A stretch of 64,000 nucleotides of DNA from Cynocephalus volans (Eukaryota; Chordata; Mammalia; Dermoptera; Cynocephalidae): assembly GCF_027409185.1 (NCBI RefSeq), contig NC_084464.1, forward strand, positions 44,739,095-44,803,094. The letters are read 5' to 3'. Under the pieces are notes generated by a model. It searched no databases. It was not told the DNA's origin and saw only the letters and a list, made by a program, of their open reading frames with translations. Below are positions 18,276 to 28,288 of this stretch, piece after piece; position 1 is the stretch's first letter; every line of letters begins with the position of its first letter. The position numbers were made by a program, and so were the translations under genes.

Positions 18276-20245
18276 TTTTCAAGGTTTTCTAAGTTTGCTT
18301 GTATGCTTTTAACTCCCAGGGAAATGAAAACTGAAAACAAAGTGATAGTTACAAGGGCCAGAAAGTCCTGCATCTCTACCTGAGTGACCCTTAGTTCTCT
18401 TTGATGGGAAGTAGAGTGATGGTTGTTCTTCCAGATCCATAGTTACCATGACATATTGTTCTACATTCTTGACTTGAGAAAGCACAGGAACTGCCCAGTC
18501 TCCCTGCGCCCTTTGGTTCCTGTGTCAGGTTTCTGGTTTCACCCTCTACCTTCCATAGGAGCTCTCCTTTCTTGACTCCCAGTTCCCTAATGTCTTCAGT
18601 GACCTGGTGCTGGGGCTGGCCATGACCCTCTGCTTAGACTTCCCCTTAAAATTCTGCATCCTGTTCTGGACCTGTTTCCAACTACAATGACCTAACCCAC
18701 TGATATGCTGTTTTGAATTGACCTCCTGCCTTTCAGGTTGATCCTCAGTGTTCTCATGTTCTTCCATCACTGCCCTTGGTCCTGCAAATGCACCCTGCAG
18801 GGCCACACACAACGATTTAACCAGTGATTTGGCCAGAGAGTGTCCAAGACAAATAATCGAGGACATGAAAAAAGATCAGCAAGCGAGAGAGCAGCTTGGG
18901 GTTGAGAAGCTGCTCCGGAGAGCAGTTCTGGGAGTGGGAGGGTGGCTGGTGTTACTGCAGGAGGTTTCCACGGTCCCAAACTTCAGAGTCAGGTAGAAAA
19001 CAAAACAGAAATGAATTTGTTCCCTCAGAGTGTGGAGAAGCTGAGAGAGAAGGAGAAAACCAGGGAAATGCAATGGACACTTACTGAGATCTTGCTGTCT
19101 GCCAGGCATTTTGATAGGAGATAGCATTTCGATGGGCACTTTTCAAAATTATCTTTCTTAGTCCATACACCATTCCTATCACATATGTACTATTATTCCT
19201 GTTTTAGAGATGAGGAAACTCTAACTTAATGTACATAGGATCATAGATCCAGTGAGACGGGACAAGACTGATTTCAAAGTTTATATTCTTCTATACCAAA
19301 AGTTTCTGGTTGTAAGCAAAAAAAAAAAAAAAAAAGGAACTCAGAAGTGACACTTAGAAAAAACATCCAGATATTATGGACTCCACCAACCTGAACTGAA
19401 GAATGAGGCTAGACACAAACACACCAAATGCACAGATTATCTATCTTTCTGTCCGTCATCTTTTTAAAATGTAGCTTCTGCCCCAAATTCTTGTAGGAAA
19501 ATTTTTTTTTCACCAAGCCTAATTAATTGGGCTTAGCTGAAGACCTATTAGTAAATGTGAAGACACAAAGAAGAGATGGAATGACTTCATTCTGCAAGTA
19601 TAGGTGAGGGAAATCCCAATGATGGCTTTTGCCATTATGAAGAGGAACGAGGCTGAGTGGAAATTATTCACTTTGGACTGAGTACTATCTGAATGGTGAC
19701 TATTCATACCTACCAGCCTTCCTAACCATACCTTCAGGCTCGGCTAAGAGACCTTTGTGAAGGAAAAGGCTTATGGGAACCAGGTTGTAGGGGTGGGGGG
19801 AGGTGTGCATCTGGGCTTGTATTGACCATGTAAAAAGGAGAGTTTAAAATTATACACCAGGAACAAAAATGATAGGGACTCTGTAAGATTTTGAAAACTT
19901 TGTACCTTCTCCAGTTTTACTTTTTATTAATCTTGTTTGTTTTCTGATTGGGGTTAGCAATAAAATATCAAACATGGGGAAAAGTACAAAATTATAAAAC
20001 ATCCTAACATTTTTACAGTTGAACTTATTCTTGAGATGTCTATAAACAGTGTTACAGTAACTTTTGACTACAGAACATTTTTTTCAAAGGATAAGATATT
20101 GATGAAGCAATTGTAGTATTCCCAAGATAAAATGAGTCTATACTTTGAATCCATGAAGGAAAAAGTTGCTGGAAGAAATGGTCAGATTTTATGTGCATAT
20201 TTAATAGCCATAACCATGTAATGAAATAAAAGATTAAAGGCATTA
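18276..20245. other. Intergenic stretch, no gene recognised
   Basis: No exon structure is seen. A MIR-like segment in reverse orientation is likely at about 19080-19250 (CTGTCTGCCAGGCATTTTGATAGG and AGAGATGAGGAAACT). A poly(A) tract lies at 19318-19336. The ORFs at 18546-18866 and 18876-19139 overlap on opposite strands and are taken as chance. Confidence 0.45.
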
Positions 20246-20261
20246 CATCATGTTTATTTTA

Positions 20262-20433
20262 TTTATTTATTTATTTTTTTAAAGATGACCGGTAAGGGGA
20301 TCTTAACCCTTGACTTGGTGTGGTCAGCACCACGCTCAGCCAGTGAGCAAACCGGCCATCCCTATATGGGATCGGAACCCGAGGCCTTGGTGTTCTCAGC
20401 ACCACACTCTCCTGAGTGAGCCACGGGCCGGCC
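20262..20433 (-). mobile_element. Dimeric tRNA-Ile-like SINE
   Basis: This is an antisense dimer: an AT-rich tail, then a right monomer (GACCGGTAAGGGGATCTTAA ... AGTGAGCAAACCGGCC) and a left monomer (ATATGGGATCGGAACCCGAGG ... GTGAGCCACGGGCCGGCC). It is flanked by a perfect 16-bp duplication CATCATGTTTATTTTA (20246-20261 and 20434-20449). The tRNA-like B box (GGTTCGGATCC in sense) is visible. Confidence 0.92.
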
Positions 20434-20589
20434 CATCATGTTTATTTTAATTAAAACAAAAATATTTCAATTATTTATTTAAATTTTAAAATATCTATTA
20501 CAGAGTAGTAATCATTCAATTGGTGACATATATCACCTTATGGGTTCAGGAATTCAGTGATTTCTTATTTAATTTTCTTCCATTTTCAA

Positions 20590-22822
20590 GGCATAACATA
20601 ACACACACACACACCTAATTACAAAAATTTCCAAATATACAGCAAACCTGGAGAAATTACAAAGAATACTTGAACATCCATCACCAAGATTCAACTACTG
20701 TCACGATTTGCCATATCTGTTTCAACTGTTTGTGTGTATTCTGAATTCATTTCAAAGTTAATCAGAGATATCACAGCATTTCATTCCTAAATACTTTAGC
20801 ATAAAGATGTCTTGCTACATAAACACAGTACCATTATCATAATGAACAAAACTGCAGACAATTCTCTAATATCATCGATTGCCCAGTTCATGGTTAAATT
20901 TCCCCAGTTGTGTCATGTCAAAGTGTTTTTATATCTGCTTTCTCCCAAAGATATTGCCAAGAATCATCACTAAATTTGATTGTAATGTCTCTTTTAATCC
21001 CACTGCATCCCATCTTTTTATATCATCATTTAAAGAGACCAAGCCCGTTGTCTTATAGAATATCTTGCATTCTGAATTTGTATAATTATTTCTTCTTGGT
21101 TTTGTTTGGCTTATTCCTCTATCCAATGTATTTTCTATAGACTAGAACTTTAAACTAAAAGCTTGATTGATTAGATTTGGATTAAAGATTTTTGACAATA
21201 ATTCTTCATAGGTGATGCTGTGTACTTCACATGTCATCTCATCAGGAAGCATATGCTTAATGTCCTCTTGTCCCTTTATTGATGAGGCTGAGATTGATCA
21301 CTGAGCTGAGGTGGTGACAGCCAGATCTCTCCTCTGTAAAGGTGTTTTCTCCCTTTTGTTAATAGCAAACAATCTGTGGGCATCATACTTTGGAGTGAAG
21401 TGACTCTGCAGTTCCCCATCATCCATTTTCCTAATGGTTTAAACATTATAATGTCTTCCCTGAATCAAGGATCATATTGGGTTTGCAAAATGCTGATTTC
21501 CTAATTCTATTATTTCTTCTATATTTATTATCTGACACTCATCTGAAAGGAAGAGTTTTCTAACTAATGGAGAAATAGTGTCTTCTGAAATGTCAGGATA
21601 CATGCTTATTTTCTTTAAGTACTAATTTTCTGTGTTGGGAATTAGAATGCCACATCCAGTGGTGATAGAAAAGAGTTGTTGTTGCTTGTTTGTTTTATCT
21701 TTATTTGATTATTAATAGGGACTCATGGATTTTTATACACTCAGTGTGTTTAATTCTATTTTTTTTTTTTTTTTTTTTGATGCTTGAATTGTCCCAATTT
21801 TGGCCAATAGGATCCCCTTCAAGTTGGCTGCTCTGTCCTCTATCTTTTTTTGTTTTTGTTTTAAGATCTAAATTGGCTTTATTGTGATTCCATAACCGGG
21901 CAACACTTCATGCCATAGAATAGAATAAGTTTTCCAAAGCTGCTCTGTTCTTTTGACATGACTCTATTAGTCTTTGAACACTGCCTTGTTTTCTGAAACA
22001 ATAAGATACCCACACTTGCTTTGTATTTCTCTTGTCCCAGATCTGGAATCACTCACTTCTCCAAGAAGCTCTATTTCTTTTTAGTGGGAAACGGTATTAG
22101 AAACTACAATCTGGGCACTGAAGATGCTCACTGCTACTGAGCTATTATTAGGCTCTTTCATTTGCTAGAGCTAGGATTATATATAGTATTTGTAATTCAT
22201 TAGTTCAAATCAACATATCTAATTCAAATTTAATATTAGTGTTTTAATTCAATTACTTTTACTTCTTTTTTAATACACTAAAAATCCCAGTTCTTAATTA
22301 TATTGGTGTAATTACTGATTTGCTTTATCCTATATTATACATAAAATAGTTTTAAACAATAACAAAATATTACCTAACAATAAAACTGAATGACATTCAA
22401 GGTTTTTGGTAGTTCTTTTTGTCCTTGGGATATATTCCAGTAATAATACCCTAAGATATTAGATGAGAATGTCTTCTAATATCAGTTGAAATAATTATTT
22501 TTTCTATGTGGTTCAGTTGTTTCCATTTGTTTTAAATTTTAGGGAAATTTAATTTCCATAAAAATTATAAAGCATTTATGTTTCAAAAGTCAATATTCAC
22601 TTTTATCCCTCTTGCCTCAAACCCATTCACTCACCTCTCCCTTCCCCTACGTAAGCAGCCATTTTTTACATTTTTGGTCTATACTTCCAGTGTGGCTTTC
22701 TGCAAATATACATATATATCTCCTCTTTCTCACCTCAAGGTAGCACATAGTATAGTAATTCTTTTGCACCATGCACTTTCTCCTACATCCTAGAGATTCC
22801 TCCATGTCAATTCAAAGACATC
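20590..22822 (-). mobile_element. Old L1 (L1ME-type) 3' region, antisense
   Basis: The run from TTACAAAAATTTCCAAATATACAG onward reads as reversed old L1 3' UTR. It includes AACATCCATCACCAAGATTCAAC, AATTTCCCCAGTTGTGTCA, TTCATAGGTGATGCTGTGTACTTC and, further on, ORF2-end sequence up to the SINE at 22838. It has no intact reading frame. Confidence 0.75.
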
Positions 22823-22837
22823 TTCCTTGTTCTTTTT

Positions 22838-23014
22838 TTTTTCTTTCTTTCTTTTTTTCTGAAGATAACGGGTAAGGGGATCTTAACCCTTGATTTGGTG
22901 TTGTCAGCACCACGCTCACCCAGTGAGCCAACCGGCCATCCCTATGTGGGATCTGAACCCATGGCCTTGGTGTTATCAGCACCACACTCTCCTGAGTGAG
23001 CCACAGGCCGGCCC
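22838..23014 (-). mobile_element. Dimeric tRNA-Ile-like SINE inserted in L1
   Basis: This is the same dimer as at 20262, antisense, with a (CTTT)n tail. A 16-bp duplication CTTCCTTGTTCTTTTT is perfect (22822-22837 and 23015-23030). It splits an older antisense L1, which resumes at 23031. Confidence 0.92.
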
Positions 23015-23030
23015 CTTCCTTGTTCTTTTT

Positions 23031-23200
23031 AAAATCTTTATGTTACTCCATTGTATGGGTGTACCATAGTTTTTTCTACTATTCCACCCTTATTGGACAT
23101 GTTTCCAATCTTTTGCTATTATGAATAATGGCATATCATTTTTAAAGGGCAGATTACTACATAATAAAGATACATACATATGTTTGGACACGTCATCGAG
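23031..23200 (-). mobile_element. L1 fragment, continuation beyond the SINE
   Basis: CTCCATTGTATGGGTGTACCA and TTTCCAATCTTTTGCTATTATGAATAATG are reversed L1 ORF2-end sequence. They continue the L1 interrupted at 22838. Confidence 0.75.
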
Positions 23201-24730
23201 GAATTTGAGAGCAAGGTGACCACATTTTGTTCTTTAATCTGTCAGTTCTTTAAACATATAAGTAATCAACATGTTCCAGGCATTATGGCAAGAACTTGTA
23301 CCTGGAGCAGCTCTGTATACTGAAGGCCTGAAGAAAGGAAGAAAGGGCAATGGGAAGTTAATGGGTCTCAGGAGTGGTGTTGGCACTCTAGGGAGGAGGC
23401 AGCAGAAAGCTTTCAGGTGGCAGAAATGGCAGGGAGTGCCCTCCTTGGGAGACTCCACATGGGCTGGAGTCAAACCACAAGATGGAGCCAAATCACAAAT
23501 CATTGGTAGCAATATCCTAAGCCATGGTGAGGAGAGAAGGTAGGAAGTGAATCTGCTCCTCTATAGCATGGTCACTTCTGGGAAGCCTGTTCAGGAGGTT
23601 AATGGAGAAAGGGAAGCCTGAGGAGAGGGACCCCATTCAAGGATAGGCACCTGTCTATACAGATAAATAGGGCAATAACATGGTCTGTTGCTTCCTCAAA
23701 ACAGCCAAGGCAGGTGAGGAGGCCTCTGAGGGAGTGGGGAAGGTACATCTTTGCAGTCTTGCTCCCAGTCACTGGGGATTCCCAACCCCTCACCAAAGAT
23801 TCCTTGGCTGCAAGCCTGGTGCAGAAGCAGCAGAGCTGCGAAGAGGACGGAAGCAGACAGCTCCAGACCTGAGCATGCTTGGATTAACCAGTCGGGAGAG
23901 ATGCAGGGAGACAGAAGGGGCTTTTCCAAGACCTCAGTATGGTGCCAGGGCACAGACCCTTTGAACAGTCGTGAGAGAGAAGCCCAAGTAATGACTGAGA
24001 TTGAATTTAAAACCAGCCTCATGGCAGGGGTGAGGAGCAGGTTATGAGTCAGATTTAAAATTATTCAAAGAAATTTACTTCACTGTGTGTGCTGTCTTGA
24101 TTTTATGGACCAAGATTCAAACCTACTACACATGAAAAGCATTTACCACAAAGCCTGGTACATTGTACGTGTTCAGTAAACAGTAGCCAATGTCTTTAAA
24201 ACCAGCTGCAGAGCAGTGAGAGCAGATGGGACTTAAAGCAAATAAAATTGAACTAAATAGAATTCTACAAATTATGCTTTTAATGCATATTATGCTCCAG
24301 GCAATACAGCAGGTGTTGAAAATATAAGACACAGACTTCCGTTGCTCCAGAGGAGCAATTAGTGGAAAAGACACACACACATTTAACTCTGACACATGAC
24401 AGAATGGGGTATGTACCACAGTGAGAGAATGGACAAAATATTGGGGATTTGGATTAGGAAGGCTACACAGAGGAAGTAACATTTAGTCTGTACCTGGGGA
24501 AGGACATGTGGAATTTTGATTGGTTGGCAGAGGAAGGCAGGTGAAGGACAGAGAATAGTCTGTGCAAAGGCAGGGAGGGGTAAGCATAAATTGAGAGTTT
24601 TGTGTGACAAGCATTGACTATCTTCAAGGGAGCTATTAGAAATAAGGTTAAAATGGTACATTGGGGACAGTTTGAGAAGGCTCTCCACTATGTAGGTAAT
24701 GAAGCAGTATAGGAATTTAAAGTGGGAGGA
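23201..24730. other. Intergenic stretch, no gene recognised
   Basis: Overlapping ORFs on both strands (23271-24047) have no recognised homology or splice context. A MIR-type remnant is likely around 24130-24330 (AAAGCCTGGTACATTGTACGTG, ATTATGCTCCAGGCAATAC). Confidence 0.45.
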
Positions 24731-24739
24731 AGGGAAAAA

Positions 24740-25480
24740 GAAAATATCCTACCAGCTTCCAGAGAGAGAAAAAAAACAACAGATCACATACAAAGTTTCA
24801 GGACTGAATATTTTTTGGCTTATTAACAATAACACTAGAAGCTAAGGAACTAAAGAAACATCTTAATGATTTCTGATGGAAATGACTTCCAATCTTGAAT
24901 TGTATATCCACATGAGCTACCATTCCAGTGTGAGAGTAGAATAAAAACATTTTCTGACGTGCAAAGCATTAAAAGTTTGCCTCATATGCACTCTTTCTCA
25001 GGAAGCCAAAAGAGGATGTGCCTTACTAAAATAAGGCAGACCGCAAAAGGGTAAGTGCTAGATACAAGAAACAGAAGATCCAACACAGAGGACAGGTAGA
25101 TCCTGGCAAGGATGGGGAAGGGTAACCCCAGGATGACAGCTGTATCATTGAGGTCAACTAGTTAAGATTGGAGCAGACAGAAGGTTCTGGGAGAGTTTTA
25201 TCGGATGATAAAATTGACAGAATACCTGATGTATCCATATTGTGAAGAAATGTGTGATTCATTAATGAGAGGTACAAATAAAGCCAAGCGAAGCAAAAAC
25301 AGGGCAATTACTAACTCCAGGAAAACAAAAAGTCGTCTCAGAAAGGAAGAGCAAGCATGGTTTACTCTACGGTTTGCCTTTACATGGTCATAATACTGTT
25401 ATATAAACACTGAACATCGACCTAGCCAAAATGACCACATACGTATGTTAAAGAAAGGGGGTATGGGAAGGGGGGCATGT
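24740..25480 (+). mobile_element. Old L1/HAL1-type LINE fragment, sense
   Basis: GTGCCTTACTAAAATAAGGCA, AGAAGATCCAACACAGAGGACAG and CCCCAGGATGACAGCTGT match, by memory, the 3' part of old L1/HAL1 LINEs. It is strongly decayed, and the subfamily is not certain. Confidence 0.5.
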
Positions 25481-26224
25481 ATGTTCTTTGCAGTTAAAAA
25501 AAAAAAAGTCTAAATCCTCCTTTTCCATAGCAGGAAGTAAAGAGATAAAGCCTGAAGCTGAAAAATGAAGACGGAGCACACAAACCTGTTATTTAGAGAC
25601 AGGAGGCCAATACCAACAGAATCCATTAAAACAGTTGAAAGCTATTGCCTCTGAGAGCGAGTACATGGGAGGAGAGAGGGATGGAGGCTGGGATTTTTGC
25701 AGCTAATCTTGTAGAACTATTTGACTCTTTAAACTCCGCACATAGCATAACTTCGTTAAAAATTAAAATTGAGAGAAAAGAGGAAGAGGGTGGTCTGGAG
25801 GCAGCCCATGCAGAACACTCAGAGCGTGAGTGGGAGGGGCCTGGGGATGGTGACAGGCTCGGTTATAGGACAGAGAGGGCCTTGGATGTCGTCATTACAC
25901 GGGAGAGGTGACATGCTGTTTTCTGTAGGGGTGGACCCTGCAAAGAGGGAGAGTTTGAATGTATAAAAGAGGGGATGCTATTGAGCGTCTATTCTAAAAG
26001 AGTCTGAAGCAAGTCAGATCAAGAATGCAGTAGGACTTTTTTTTTTTTTTAATGAAAGACTATTTACCTTGAGACTAGAAGGGAAAAAAATATGGGTATA
26101 AGGGCAGATACATAAATCTAAAAGATGTGGAATTGTTCCTGGAACTTCCATAGACTTTGGGGTAATATATGCATAATGAAGAAAACACATGTCTTTTGGT
26201 CAAAAAAAGACACTTCTAATGACT

Positions 26225-28284
26225 TTTATTAAGCCTTAGGACAAGGATCAGAGAAACACCTTTCCAACGCTGCATCAAGTTCAATTTTAAGCAAAAGACC
26301 AGCAGAGATCAGGGACAGCTGGGAACAGACATATCTTGTGGTATCTTCTGAGAACCAACCCATTCTTCTTTCTCTGAGAACAACCTGGCCCCTCACCTCA
26401 GAGGTGGATGCCCAGCAGCCACGATTGTCTGTGGGGCTAAGTACATTAGACTGGGATGGGCACCTGCGCCACGTTTGGCCAGCCATTTCTTTTTCCAAGA
26501 ATTTAAAATTGTGACTGGGAGACACAGTCTCTGTGGGTGGTGACAGCTGAGATGATAGAAACTCAGGAGCTGCAGGGTGGACGTGTCCGCTGGAAAGTAC
26601 ACTAGGCTGACAAACAGAAGAATACGGCTGATGTGTAGAAGGATCTACAGAACAGAGAGAGCGCAAGAGGGGCAGCTCCAGGGTCTGCCGGCTTTTCAGT
26701 GCTGGGTTCTGTTCCCTGTGAGGCCTGGCTAAAACCCACCCTTGGATTCTGTGCACCATCCCCGTGTCTTTATTGTAACTATCTTCTGCTGCGCATGTGA
26801 TCATTTTAAAAGGGTTTTGTTACTGGCAAGAAAAAAACAAACCCTTGACTAAGACGACCCTCCCCCACTTCCATCAGAATCTTCCAGTCATTGATTTCTC
26901 CCACCTTCGTCTCTCCTGGGAAGGCCACCGAGTCCTCATAATCTCTTGATTTCTTTCTTTTCCAGGACCAAATACTTACAATGCAAACCCCCATCTTGCC
27001 CCTTCTTACTTGTATCTTGCTCAGCTTTGATGCCCTAACAGACCCAGGTTCTCCAGAAAGCCTTCCTGGTCCACCTCAGACCTCAGGCATCCCCCATCGA
27101 ATCACCTCCAATAGCACCAGACTATGTCAGTGGGTCCCAGGTACCAGACCACAGCGTAGGTCCAGGATGGCTGCATCAGACTCATCTGGAGCTTGTTAAA
27201 AATGACAGACTCTCTGTCACCACTCCTTCCACCCTTTGGATTTTAATTCAGTAGGTCTGGGTGATGCTTGTACTTTTTAAAGCCTCCCAAGTGATTCTTA
27301 TGTGCATTCCAGTTTGAAAATCACTAATCTGTACCATTCATTTGACATAAACTACCTAGTACGGTTACTTACATCTCTGTGTGTGTTTTAGATTTGTTCA
27401 CAGTATAATAAAATCTTCCAGGCCACATATTAAGAGTGTTCAGGTGGATCTCTCTTAGACCCCCCCTCTTGCCAGATTCCTTGCAGATCTAGTCTGCTAC
27501 CCTCCTACCTGATATGATTAACCCCACTGTAGGAAATAGCAATCTTATCTAAGCCTTGAGCCTTTCTGTGCCATGCATGGGACTCTAGGGAATGTAGAAA
27601 AAGGAAATGACGTAGAAGATCGTGGCTGGACACCAATGGCCTCTTCATATGAGTAAATCTAGACAGGAGTGAAACTCCATGGACCTCTCCTTTCCCAGCA
27701 CCCTTCAGAACTGTCATCAGCTGAGGGAGTTGCAATGATCAGGGCACTCAGTATCCCTTTCAGGAAAAATCTAAATTCAGGAGCCAAATTTCACAAAGTT
27801 CTTCTGAAATGACCCATTCACAAAGGAACACACAATGGGCCAAATGGAGCAAGACATAGCTGGACCAGCCTGAAGACAGTGGCCGAACTCCAGTACTGTG
27901 TAGTCATACTCAGTGGTCACCACTAGAATCCCCTCTTCCAGGCCCCAGCATCCCTCAGACCCCAGGAGACTTGGCCAAGACCTGGTAGAAAGGATACAGT
28001 GCAAACACCATTAAAGAATTTAGTGCTTCTACCTAGAGCTTTGGGTAGAGCAAGAAAGTGTGTGTATGTTGGGGTGGGAAGAGGAGATGGTTGGTGCTCC
28101 ACAAGTCCTGCCATGAGTACTGGGGCCAAAATGGAGGGGACCTATAGGACAGAGGTTGATCCCATTTGAAGTCAGTGCAGTGGGGATGAGCTTAGCAGAC
28201 TGTGGCACTGAGCATGCCAGGGCTGTCAGAAGTCCATGAGGAACCATGAGTGTGTCTCCCACAATCCGTTTCTCAGAAGAGTCA
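26225..28284 (-). other. HLA-DOA: Putative 3' UTR of DOA
   Basis: After the stop codon (28287-28285) no AATAAA on the - strand occurs until 26774-26769 and 26230-26225, so a long 3' UTR of 1.5-2.1 kb is predicted. A long 3' UTR is in line with the large DOA transcript reported in human (family knowledge). A MER5A-like element lies inside it at 27128-27325. An ATTAAA on the - strand at 27247-27242 is an alternative but sits within that repeat. Confidence 0.45.
27128..27325. mobile_element. MER5A-like hAT element
   Basis: CAGTGGGTCCCAG at the left and CAGTTTGAAAATCACT at the right are inverted ends of the MER5 type. The core CATCTGGAGCTTGTTAAAAATG and TTCAGTAGGTCTGGG is diagnostic. It is non-autonomous and ancient. 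Confidence 0.75.
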
Positions 28285-28288
28285 TTAT
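28285..28288 (-). CDS. HLA-DOA: DOA exon 5 coding end (one base plus stop)
   Basis: The acceptor TTGCTTCTTTAG (28300-28289) is followed by A and TAA. The A completes the last Arg codon (AG|A), and TAA at 28287-28285 ends the protein. This gives a C-terminal Pro-Arg, as in human DOA. The rest of the exon is 3' UTR. Confidence 0.8.

Noticed and set aside
23271..24047. Overlapping ORFs on both strands near 23.3-24.0 kb
   Set aside because: They have no domain, splice context, promoter or poly(A) signal, and opposite-strand frames are equally long.
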